This document shows positions 26,053 to 32,495 of a DNA stretch of 32,495 nt, piece after piece; position 1 is the stretch's first letter; each line of letters opens with the position of its first letter. The position numbers and the translations under genes were made by a program. This stretch comes from Planctomycetaceae bacterium (GTDB lineage: Bacteria; Planctomycetota; Phycisphaerae; Phycisphaerales; SM1A02): positions 1 to 32,495 of the forward strand of contig JAIXVI010000206.1 of the NCBI GenBank assembly GCA_027483065.1, read 5' to 3'. The notes under the pieces were generated by a model. It worked only from the letters and a program-made list of their open reading frames with translations, had not been told where the DNA came from and made no database searches.

Positions 26053-26730
26053 ATGGGCGATTGGCTTTCTCAGCCTTCTGCAAGCGACCCGAGCATCACT
26101 GCCTCGGTCGCGCTGACACGGCTCTTCCTCGCGCTGATTTTCGGTTTCATCGTTTCGCTCGTGTACCGATGGACGCGCGGGCGCTCGGCAGACGCACGTT
26201 TCGTCTCGACGCTTGTCCTTCTCACGCTTCTTCTGAGCGTGACGACGATCGTGATCGGCGACAACATCGCGCGCGCGTTCAGCATCGTCGGCGCGCTGTC
26301 GATCGTGCGTTTCCGCACAGTGGTTGAGGACACGCGCGACACGGCGTTTGTGATCTGCGCCGTGGCGATCGGCCTCGCGGTCGGCGCTGGATACATCGCG
26401 CTTCCTGCGATGGCGCTGCCGTTCATCGCTGCCGCGGCGAAACTCTTCGGCTCGGGAACGCCCGCGTTCTACGCGCTCCAAGGCGGCGCGTTCCGATTGA
26501 AGATTCGCGTCGCGCACGACTTCGTAAACCGCGAGGCACTTCTCGCAGCACTCGATGCCGCGTGCCCCGAGAAGTCGCTGCTTGGCATCGAAAGCGTTCG
26601 CGCGGGCGCGGCGATCGAACGCAGTTACGAAGTCGAACTCGGCGGCGAAGCGGCCGCCGACCAACTCATCGCGCGCCTCTCGGCGATCGATGGCGTGCTG
26701 TCGGTGGAAGTTGTGCGCGCCGCGAAGTGA
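26053..26730 (+). CDS. DUF4956 membrane protein
   Basis: The 225-residue protein has about four membrane helices in its first 130 residues and a soluble alpha/beta C-terminal domain (about 145-225). The signature DNIARAFSIVGALSIVRFRTVVEDTRDTAF-like region, around residues 75-105, is typical of DUF4956. In many bacteria DUF4956 genes sit with CotH and with a VTC-domain polyphosphate polymerase. Here the CotH gene is immediately upstream (21 nt), but the next gene is on the other strand and is a phosphoesterase. No Shine-Dalgarno is seen, so translation may depend on coupling. The stop codon is duplicated 15 bp downstream. Confidence 0.9.
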   Translation: MGDWLSQPSASDPSITASVALTRLFLALIFGFIVSLVYRWTRGRSADARFVSTLVLLTLLLSVTTIVIGDNIARAFSIVGALSIVRFRTVVEDTRDTAFVICAVAIGLAVGAGYIALPAMALPFIAAAAKLFGSGTPAFYALQGGAFRLKIRVAHDFVNREALLAALDAACPEKSLLGIESVRAGAAIERSYEVELGGEAAADQLIARLSAIDGVLSVEVVRAAK

Positions 26731-26747
26731 TTCGCCGCGACGTGAGT
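26718..26747 (+). repeat. 15-bp tandem duplication spanning the DUF4956 stop codon
   Basis: CGCCGCGAAGTGATT (26718-26732) and CGCCGCGACGTGAGT (26733-26747) agree at 13 of 15 positions. Each contains TGA in the same frame: the true stop at 26728-26730 and a second at 26743-26745. Confidence 0.85.
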
Positions 26748-26770
26748 AGGTTCGTATGCGCGCGCCGCGA

Positions 26771-27775
26771 TTACGAATTCGTCCAACCGGTCGGCTTGAT
26801 CGAATAGTCGAACGAGCCATCCGTGTTGAGATCGATAAGCGCGTACGTCGGGTCGCAGTAGGTCTTCGTCGGCTTCCACCAACCGCCGGAGATAGCACCG
26901 CTGCAGCAGTAGGTGACGCCATCGGTCTCACAGCGATCGATGAGATGCGTGTGACCCGAGAGTACGAGCTTCACGTTGCCAGCCTTGCGGAAGACACCGT
27001 GCACGGTCGGCGCGTCGAGGTGAACGAGCCCGCCGGAAATCACGGTCTTGTCGTTCTTTCGCTCGGTTTCGCCGCCGCGCACCGCGGGCGTGACCGTCAC
27101 GATCGGGACGTGCGAAACGACGACGGTCGGCAGCTTCGTCGCCGCGAGGTCTGCCTCGAGCCACGCGCGCTGCTCGTCGTTGAGATACGCGAGATAGCCG
27201 CACTCGTCCTTCGGATCGCGCTCGACCGACGAGAGCACGATGAAGTGCCAGCCGTTGCGATCAAAGCTGCGCCAACGCTCTGCAAGTTTGAGTTCGGCGA
27301 GCGCGCGCGTGTAGCCGAAGTCAGGTTCATCGCCCTTGAGCCCCGCCTTCGAAAGGCAGAACCCGAAGATGTCGTGGTTGCCGAGGCAGTGTTCGACGGG
27401 AACCTTGCAGTGCTCCGCGAAGAGTTTGTGGAGGAGTGCCCACTCGCGATCGACTTGCTCGCGCTTCGTCGCGAACGAATCCATGATCAGATCGCCGCCG
27501 GTCAGGATCATCTCGATGCCGTCGGCCTGCGCGGTCTCAAACGCTTTCTTCATGCCAGGCTCGCTCGGGCGATCGGGCGTGATGTGGAGGTCGGTGAAGT
27601 GCGCGAAGCGGAGGGCGCGCTTCCCGGCAGTCGACGCAGTTTGTTGCGTTGCGATCGACGCCGTTGACACTGCCGTGTCAATTGCGGCGGCGTCCACGTC
27701 TCGACGACCGACGAGTGCGGTGAATCCTGCGAGTCCTGAAAGCGCCGCGAACGAGCGTCGAGTGAGATGAGGCAT
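26771..27775 (-). CDS. Tat-exported calcineurin-like metallophosphoesterase
   Basis: Numbered from the ATG at 27775 (334 residues), the protein starts with a twin-arginine signal (TRRSFAALSG, residues 5-14), so it is exported folded. The catalytic core shows the full dinuclear-metal set: FTDLH (Asp62, His64), GGD (Asp95), GNHD (Asn133, His134), SHVP and the C-terminal GHTH. The family cleaves phosphomonoesters or diesters and the substrate cannot be told from sequence. The upstream extension to 27928 is rejected because the Tat signal begins at 27775 and TACGTT lies 6 nt before that ATG. It is convergent with the DUF4956 gene, 40 bp away. Confidence 0.93.
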   Translation of the reverse strand: MPHLTRRSFAALSGLAGFTALVGRRDVDAAAIDTAVSTASIATQQTASTAGKRALRFAHFTDLHITPDRPSEPGMKKAFETAQADGIEMILTGGDLIMDSFATKREQVDREWALLHKLFAEHCKVPVEHCLGNHDIFGFCLSKAGLKGDEPDFGYTRALAELKLAERWRSFDRNGWHFIVLSSVERDPKDECGYLAYLNDEQRAWLEADLAATKLPTVVVSHVPIVTVTPAVRGGETERKNDKTVISGGLVHLDAPTVHGVFRKAGNVKLVLSGHTHLIDRCETDGVTYCCSGAISGGWWKPTKTYCDPTYALIDLNTDGSFDYSIKPTGWTNS

Positions 27776-27781
27776 CCGATC

Positions 27782-27787
27782 AACGTA
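27782..27787 (-). promoter_or_regulatory. -10-like hexamer before the phosphoesterase start
   Basis: TACGTT on the minus strand, then GATCGG (6 nt), then the ATG at 27775. No Shine-Dalgarno. Confidence 0.4.
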
Positions 27788-27922
27788 CAGGATCGCGCAT
27801 CGACACGCTACCGAAGTCCGCTGCCGGCGCGCAGGCAACGCCAAATTCAACACGATCTTCATCGTGCGATTGGGTTGCATGCTCGCAGGCCGCTTGTCCC
27901 GCGGCCCGATCTGAGACCCTCT

Positions 27923-29803
27923 ATGCACATTCCAACGCCGATCCGTTCACTCGCCCTTGTTGGCGCAGTCTCCGCTGTCCATTCTGTTGCGCACGCCGAG
28001 ATTGCCTTCACGAATTACGTCGATGCGAATACGTTCGCGTACGTCGTGCTCGACATGCCCGACGTCGACCAACAGCGCACCGATCTCCCGAACAATGGCG
28101 CGTGCTATTGCGGGCCATCAGCCAACTTTGACGTGCTCGGATACGTTTCAGCGCACGGCTTTCCGCATCTCGGGCCTGGCATCCCCGCAGGAAGCACGTG
28201 GGCCGATGCTTCGAATTACGCTTCGATTGGCGCGACGCTTTGCACCTACGGCAACGCCGTCTCATGCAGTAGCGGTTCCACTGCGACCGCCTCGTGCGGA
28301 GACTCTGGAAGCGCGTGCGGAAGCTCGTACGCCTCGCTCTACACGCACTTGACCGCGCAACTTGGTGATGAGTTTGTCGTACGTCAGTACTACCGCAGTT
28401 ACTCGCGCGGGTACTTCCCATCGACCTATGAGTTTGCCTGCGCCGGCGCGAACAACGACGCGATCGGACTCTTGTTGCTTGGGCGACATACTGGTTTGTG
28501 GAGCGGAACGACCTTCAACCAAACCGGACGAACAAGTGGCCACTTCCAAGTGATCACGACGGCCATCGCTGGTGGCGGTTTCAAGCGCTTGGGTGTGCGC
28601 GATCCTATTTCAGGGAGTTCCGATCCTCGAACATCGCAGTCCGCCGCCGCAACGTCGTGGTGGAACGTCACGTCGATCAACTTTGTGAGTTCTTCAGGTT
28701 CCGGTGCTGCGGAGCAACTCTCCGCACCTTCCGCGAGCGCTGCACTCACGCTCCTCGAAGGAATCATCGCGGTCTGGCCTGCGGCCTGTTACACGTGGGA
28801 TGCGGAATCATCGACCGCAGCGCGCATCACGCCGAGTGCAGCGACGTGGCGCCCGGGCCGCGAAGCGCTTACGAATGTGCCGCTTGAGACTGGGACACCA
28901 CTGCTCCGTGTCTTGCCCGACGACATTCGAATCGCGTCGCTCGCCAACGGCAGCGTTCGCTTGCGAAACCGATTCACTGGAGCGGGCGTGACGGCCTTCA
29001 CGCCGCCGGCGGGGAACACCGTGCGTGGATTCGACGTCGACCGACTTCGCTACTTGCATGTGGCGCTCGGTTCTGGCCACGCGGCGCGCGTCGACCTCGA
29101 TCAACTCGGCGCGCAAGCCGTCATCACACCACTTGCGAGTGTTCCGACTTCCGTGAGTGTCGCTGGCGATATCGCGCATTACCTCATGCCCGCGAACCGC
29201 ATGATTGCGGCGGTCAACTATGCGCCTCAAGGAAGTTCGGTCGTGCCTTTGCCGATTCCAGGTAACGCCACGATCAATTCGACGACGCGTCTGACCGTTG
29301 CACATGGATTCGCGTTCCTTCTCACCGCAGGAAACGTCAGCGCGTATCGCTTCACGCCGAAAGGCCTGATCGAGGCGGCGTTGAATTTCCCCGCGGGCAT
29401 TCTCGATATCGCCGACGGTGATCGCGGAACGATTTGCACGGTTGGTGCGGATCGCGTGACGACGGCGTGGAAGATCAGCCCGAAAGGTCTTGTGCTCAAC
29501 GCAGCCCACCCGATGCATGGCCTGCAAGTGAAGTCGCGCCTTCTCCTGAGTCGATCGTCGACGGGGCTTGCAGTCGGTGAGGACTTCTTGGTCGACGCCG
29601 ACCAGACGCTTGAGCCAGCGGACGTGCCAACGCCCGACTGCCGAACCGACCTCAACGTCGATGGCCGAACGGATGCCGCAGACCTCGCCATTGTGCTGAG
29701 TGAATGGGACCTCTCGCGGTCGATCGCGGACGTGGATCGTGACGGCACGGTCGGCGCGGCCGATCTGGCGGCGGTCCTGTCAGCGTTTGGCGCCTGCCCC
29801 TAA
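27923..29803 (+). CDS. Secreted protein with C39-like peptidase domain and C-terminal dockerin
   Basis: Numbered from the ATG at 27923 (626 residues), a signal peptide (1-26, ending SVAHA-E) leads into a papain-like domain. A Gln at 50-51 lies before CGPS (Cys63), then GHFQVITT with His207, and LGVRDP with Asp227. This is the Gln-Cys-His-Asp order of C39-like peptidases, so an exported cysteine peptidase is plausible. The domain also has extra cysteines (61, 107, 115, 125, 132) that may form disulfides. A beta-rich region of unknown type follows. The last 51 residues are two dockerin-type calcium loops (DLNVDGRTDAADL and DVDRDGTVGAADL) ending AFGACP, as in the dockerin family common in Planctomycetota. 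The upstream in-frame extension lacks a signal peptide and is excluded. Confidence 0.85.
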   Translation: MHIPTPIRSLALVGAVSAVHSVAHAEIAFTNYVDANTFAYVVLDMPDVDQQRTDLPNNGACYCGPSANFDVLGYVSAHGFPHLGPGIPAGSTWADASNYASIGATLCTYGNAVSCSSGSTATASCGDSGSACGSSYASLYTHLTAQLGDEFVVRQYYRSYSRGYFPSTYEFACAGANNDAIGLLLLGRHTGLWSGTTFNQTGRTSGHFQVITTAIAGGGFKRLGVRDPISGSSDPRTSQSAAATSWWNVTSINFVSSSGSGAAEQLSAPSASAALTLLEGIIAVWPAACYTWDAESSTAARITPSAATWRPGREALTNVPLETGTPLLRVLPDDIRIASLANGSVRLRNRFTGAGVTAFTPPAGNTVRGFDVDRLRYLHVALGSGHAARVDLDQLGAQAVITPLASVPTSVSVAGDIAHYLMPANRMIAAVNYAPQGSSVVPLPIPGNATINSTTRLTVAHGFAFLLTAGNVSAYRFTPKGLIEAALNFPAGILDIADGDRGTICTVGADRVTTAWKISPKGLVLNAAHPMHGLQVKSRLLLSRSSTGLAVGEDFLVDADQTLEPADVPTPDCRTDLNVDGRTDAADLAIVLSEWDLSRSIADVDRDGTVGAADLAAVLSAFGACP

Positions 29804-29864
29804 AACCGTCGAGACGGATTTCTCAGTGCGACTTTCGAGTCCAACTGAAGTTCCTCCCCCCACC

Positions 29865-29892
29865 TTGACGATCTTGCCGCGGACGGTATCCT
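29865..29892 (+). promoter_or_regulatory. Promoter of tRNA-Asn
   Basis: TTGACG (29865-29870), 16 bp, TATCCT (29887-29892). The predicted start is about 12 nt before the mature tRNA. A 6-bp inverted repeat (GGACGG 29881-29886, CCGTCC 29895-29900) flanks the -10. Confidence 0.7.
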
Positions 29893-29910
29893 TTCCGTCC
29901 CTCAAGCTAT

Positions 29911-29983
29911 TCCCCGATAGCTCAGTTGGTAGAGCGGCGAGCTGTTAACTCGCATGTCGCTGGTTCGAGTCCAGTTCTGGGAG
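29911..29983 (+). tRNA. trnN: tRNA-Asn (anticodon GTT)
   Basis: The 73-nt cloverleaf has anticodon GTT at 29944-29946, D-arm GCTC/GAGC, T-arm CTGG-TTCGAGT-CCAG and discriminator G at 29983, as in other bacterial tRNA-Asn. The acceptor stem has one mismatch, C5 (29915) against T68 (29978). CCA is not encoded. It is closely similar to E. coli tRNA-Asn in the anticodon and T arms. Confidence 0.95.
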
Positions 29984-29989
29984 TTACCG

Positions 29990-30021
29990 AAGCGGGTTGG
30001 CCGAGAACGGCCAACCCGCTT
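29990..30021 (+). terminator. Terminator of tRNA-Asn
   Basis: A perfect 13-bp stem (AAGCGGGTTGGCC and GGCCAACCCGCTT) closes on a 6-nt loop seven nt after the tRNA and is followed by GTTCATT, a weak U-tract. Confidence 0.85.
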
Positions 30022-30299
30022 GTTCATTGATGGGGGCTGCCGAAACATCGATCCTGATGCCCAAGGCTTCATCTTGGGGGCATCTTCGCGCTCCCTGGCG
30101 CTCTCTCGGGTTCTCGCATCAACCGCGTTCGGATCGCGCCCGAAGCGCCCCCAAGCCGCGTCCACGCGGGGTTGCTCTCGCGCGCTCTCTGCTCTCGGTT
30201 CACAGCGCCGGGCCGAATGTGGCGCCCTCGAGGCATTCTGGTTGACGGCGGTCTGGCTGCGGCAAATGAAATAGGTAGGGGACTTTCGGTCCCCACACC
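30022..30299. other. Spacer between tRNA-Asn and the DUF2924 gene
   Basis: No gene is seen. It contains an imperfect hairpin at 30056-30084 (GATGCCCAAG with CTTGGGGGCATC, two-base bulge) and, just before the DUF2924 start, GGGGAC-TTTCG-GTCCCC (30278-30294), which would fold the only purine-rich, ribosome-binding-like segment into a stem. Confidence 0.5.
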
Positions 30300-30902
30300 A
30301 TGCCCACCGCTCCTACGCCATCCATCATCGTCGACCCTGCCCTCGCCAACCGCATCGCCCGCGTCGAGCAGATGCGGCCGCGCGAGCTGCGCGAGGTCTA
30401 TCGCCACACCTTCGGCCGAGACACGACTTCGGGGAACCGAGCTTGGCTGGTTCGCGCGATCACGACCCGACTGCGAACGATCGACATGAGCCACCAACTG
30501 CCGGAGGCGCTGGCGGTCGCCCGAGATGTGGCGAAGGACTTCGGCTGCGAGGCGAGCTTCGCGAGCTACCTCGAGACCCTGCCGCCCTGCGTTCCGATCC
30601 CCCAACCAGCAGAGGATGCGTTCGAGCGACCGCTCGCCGCCGAGGTTCGGGATCCGCGCATACCGCCGCCTGGCACGGTGCTCGTGAGGCACTTCGGCGA
30701 TCGCGACTACCGCGTGACGGTGACGGAAGACGGGTTCATGCTCGGCAGGCACCGCTACCGCTCGCTGAGCGCGGTCGCGACGGCGATCACTGGGAAGCAC
30801 TGGAACGGGTACCTGTTCTTTGGACTCAGCGCGCGGCGACGAAGGACAGGTTCAGGCGAGGTCGATTCGCCCGTAGTACCGCCGCAACTCGACGAGCCAT
30901 AG
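30300..30902 (+). CDS. DUF2924 domain protein
   Basis: The 200-residue protein matches DUF2924. It has an N-terminal helical part (RPRELREVYRHTFGRD, WLVRAITTRLR) and the characteristic C-terminal block GDRDYRVTVTEDGFMLGRHR, then RSLSAVATAITGKHWNG and LFFGL. DUF2924 proteins are commonly encoded next to site-specific recombinases in prophage-like or integrated elements and have no established biochemical function. No recombinase is in the window. After FFGL the reading frame adds about 28 residues that overlap the 3' end of the minus-strand gene by 51 bp, so this tail may be recent. The position just beyond tRNA-Asn suits an island edge. Confidence 0.85.
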   Translation: MPTAPTPSIIVDPALANRIARVEQMRPRELREVYRHTFGRDTTSGNRAWLVRAITTRLRTIDMSHQLPEALAVARDVAKDFGCEASFASYLETLPPCVPIPQPAEDAFERPLAAEVRDPRIPPPGTVLVRHFGDRDYRVTVTEDGFMLGRHRYRSLSAVATAITGKHWNGYLFFGLSARRRRTGSGEVDSPVVPPQLDEP

Positions 30903-32495
30903 CCAGCGGACGAGGGCGATCGGGACGATGACAACGAGCGGGATCCAAGCCTCGAGCGCGGTCGGCAGCACGGCGCGCAGGTGCATGGACAACTCGGTCC
31001 ATCCCACCAGAAGGAGTTTGCCACCGCCGACGGTCGCGACGGTGGCGATCGCGTAGCCGAGCAGCGTCGAGGGGTCGGCCGAGTCCGTGCGGTCGTCGCG
31101 GGGCGAGGGACGCATGCCCGATCCCATGCCCAAGCCCATCGGAGATCCGACGCGTGCGTCGACCCACCAGAGCCGCATCCAGTAGATGAAGGGGAGCAGC
31201 ACAAACGCCGCGATCGTGAGCGAGACGAACTCCCGCAGGTTGGTCCACGGATCGTGCTCGGAGAGGCGCGAGAGGATGGCGCCCAGCGCGAGAAGCCCCA
31301 TGAGCATCCCGCTCACAAGCACGACATCCTCGATCTGGGTTCGCAGCCACCGCACCGTGGCGAGGCGTCGCCGCGAGATCGGAAGCCGTAGGGACGAACT
31401 CCTACCGACGAGGTTCCAGGCGAGCGCCGTGAAAACCGCCATGACGATCGCAGACGCGAGCGGCAGCACGGTCTGCCGCTCGAACGGCAGCGTGAGCCAG
31501 TCGCCGGAGAAGCCCGACAGGCCCTGATGCACAGTTGAAAAGCTGCTGGTCTCGCTCGTGGCAGGCTCGCCCGAAGTCGCGTCGATGACCCGCAGATTGC
31601 CGAGCGCGCGGGCGCCGATGAGGAACAGGCCCGTCACGATCACGGTGGCGATCGCAATGCGCACCGTGAAGGCGACGAGGCCACCACGGAGCATGCCGTA
31701 CGACTCGTGCAGCATCGCCCGCACCCAGTCGAGGTTCGTCTGGCGGAGGCCTTGGAAGCGGTCCGCACCGCCGCGGGGCGCACGGCGCAGGCGGACCTTG
31801 CCACCGCTGAAGTGAGAAAACTCGGAGACCTGACCTGTGTCGTCATCGGTGAGGGCCTCCCGGTGGGACTCGCCTCGTCGCTCGAGCGCGCAGATGCTGC
31901 GGTCGATCGAGACCAGCATCGCCACGCCGGCGGGGATGGTCCAAAGCAGGCCGCCGTGCGCGGTCAGTCGCGCGATCTCAGGCAGAAAGAAGAGTGTTCC
32001 GAACACGAGGAGCATCACGGGCACGCCGCCGAGCCACTCGTTCCAGCGGCGAGGGTCGAGGTTGCTCACGATGCCGACGGTGAAGCCGAGCAGCGCGGCC
32101 ACGCCGAGGAACGCGGTCTCCGGCGAGAGCGGTCCGTGCAACCCGCCGCCGATGCCGAAGGCGGCGCCGAACGCCACGCAGCCGAGCACCGACACTTCGC
32201 GTCGCGCGCGCCGGAAGAGCCCTGGGAGATTGCGCATGCAGGGCACACCCGCCAGTTCCCACACGGCATACGCGACGGCGGCGGCGAGGAATCCCGCGAC
32301 GAGGAACGCCAGCGCTCCCTGGAGGAACAGGTTCGCCGACTCGCCCGGGGGAATCGGAAGCACTGCCTGTCGCAACATGGAGGTGAGCAGGCCCAAGCCC
32401 CAAGTCACGCAGGCCATCCCGAAGAGCCTCAGGAGTGGCCATCCGCCCGCGTAGAGCCTCGGAAGGATCAGTCGCGAGGATGCGAGCGCCGTCAC
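30852..32495 (-). CDS. Polytopic membrane protein, 5' end outside the window
   Basis: At least 547 residues are visible, with about ten hydrophobic segments: a group in the first 180 residues, a pair around 185-205 after a soluble loop, then helices near 275-295, 345-365, 395-415, 430-450, 490-510 and 520-540. Soluble loops between are rich in Arg/Ser, and a Gly/Met-rich stretch occurs near 455-470. I recognise no transporter or enzyme motif. The frame is open to the window edge, so the true start may lie beyond 32495. It is convergent with, and overlaps by 51 bp, the DUF2924 gene. Base usage looks more strongly G+C-rich than the genes left of tRNA-Asn, by eye only. Confidence 0.75.
   Translation of the reverse strand: MTALASSRLILPRLYAGGWPLLRLFGMACVTWGLGLLTSMLRQAVLPIPPGESANLFLQGALAFLVAGFLAAAVAYAVWELAGVPCMRNLPGLFRRARREVSVLGCVAFGAAFGIGGGLHGPLSPETAFLGVAALLGFTVGIVSNLDPRRWNEWLGGVPVMLLVFGTLFFLPEIARLTAHGGLLWTIPAGVAMLVSIDRSICALERRGESHREALTDDDTGQVSEFSHFSGGKVRLRRAPRGGADRFQGLRQTNLDWVRAMLHESYGMLRGGLVAFTVRIAIATVIVTGLFLIGARALGNLRVIDATSGEPATSETSSFSTVHQGLSGFSGDWLTLPFERQTVLPLASAIVMAVFTALAWNLVGRSSSLRLPISRRRLATVRWLRTQIEDVVLVSGMLMGLLALGAILSRLSEHDPWTNLREFVSLTIAAFVLLPFIYWMRLWWVDARVGSPMGLGMGSGMRPSPRDDRTDSADPSTLLGYAIATVATVGGGKLLLVGWTELSMHLRAVLPTALEAWIPLVVIVPIALVRWLWLVELRRYYGRIDLA

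Overview
The window reads as a chromosomal segment of a Planctomycetota bacterium, most likely class Phycisphaerae. This is inferred from a 23S rRNA gene whose upstream side carries no 16S gene, a secreted protein ending in the dockerin type common in that group (terminal AFGACP), CotH and DUF4956 neighbours, and a fused PilM-PilN protein. No species can be named from sequence alone.

Layout. 1-1348 is the 5' part of a 23S rRNA gene on the minus strand, running off the left edge, with its own leader (boxA-like element) and promoter. 1949-7844 is a three-gene minus-strand type IV pilus inner-membrane operon (PilM-PilN fusion, PilO-like protein, third bitopic protein) ending in a hairpin. 8249-9601 is a four-S1-domain RNA-binding protein, convergent with a heme c chemoreceptor (9732-11426) across a near-perfect bidirectional terminator. 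11631-17750 holds an unknown protein divergent from YceH, a polytopic membrane protein, a hypothetical protein, a zinc-ribbon membrane protein, an M20 dipeptidase and a small membrane protein. 17749-23886 is a plus-strand run: an 885-residue exported membrane protein, an ABC ATPase, NAD kinase and seryl-tRNA synthetase. 23977-26730 is a CotH kinase/DUF4956 pair. 26771-27775 is a Tat-exported phosphoesterase. 27923-29803 is a secreted C39-like/dockerin protein. 29911-29983 is tRNA-Asn, followed by a DUF2924 gene and a truncated polytopic membrane gene that look like the edge of an island.

Two cross-cutting patterns stand out. First, at four gene ends (9732, 15750, 23886, 26730) the DNA containing the stop codon is tandemly duplicated with a period of 15 or 18 bp, so one or two extra in-frame stops follow the true stop; a fifth spacer carries seven 13-bp repeats. 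Second, eight genes have a TAnnnT hexamer only 6-9 nt before the ATG, usually with a C-rich linker and no Shine-Dalgarno, which suggests leaderless transcripts. Three other genes have ordinary Shine-Dalgarno sequences. The 23S and tRNA promoters instead have near-consensus -35 boxes with 16-bp spacers.
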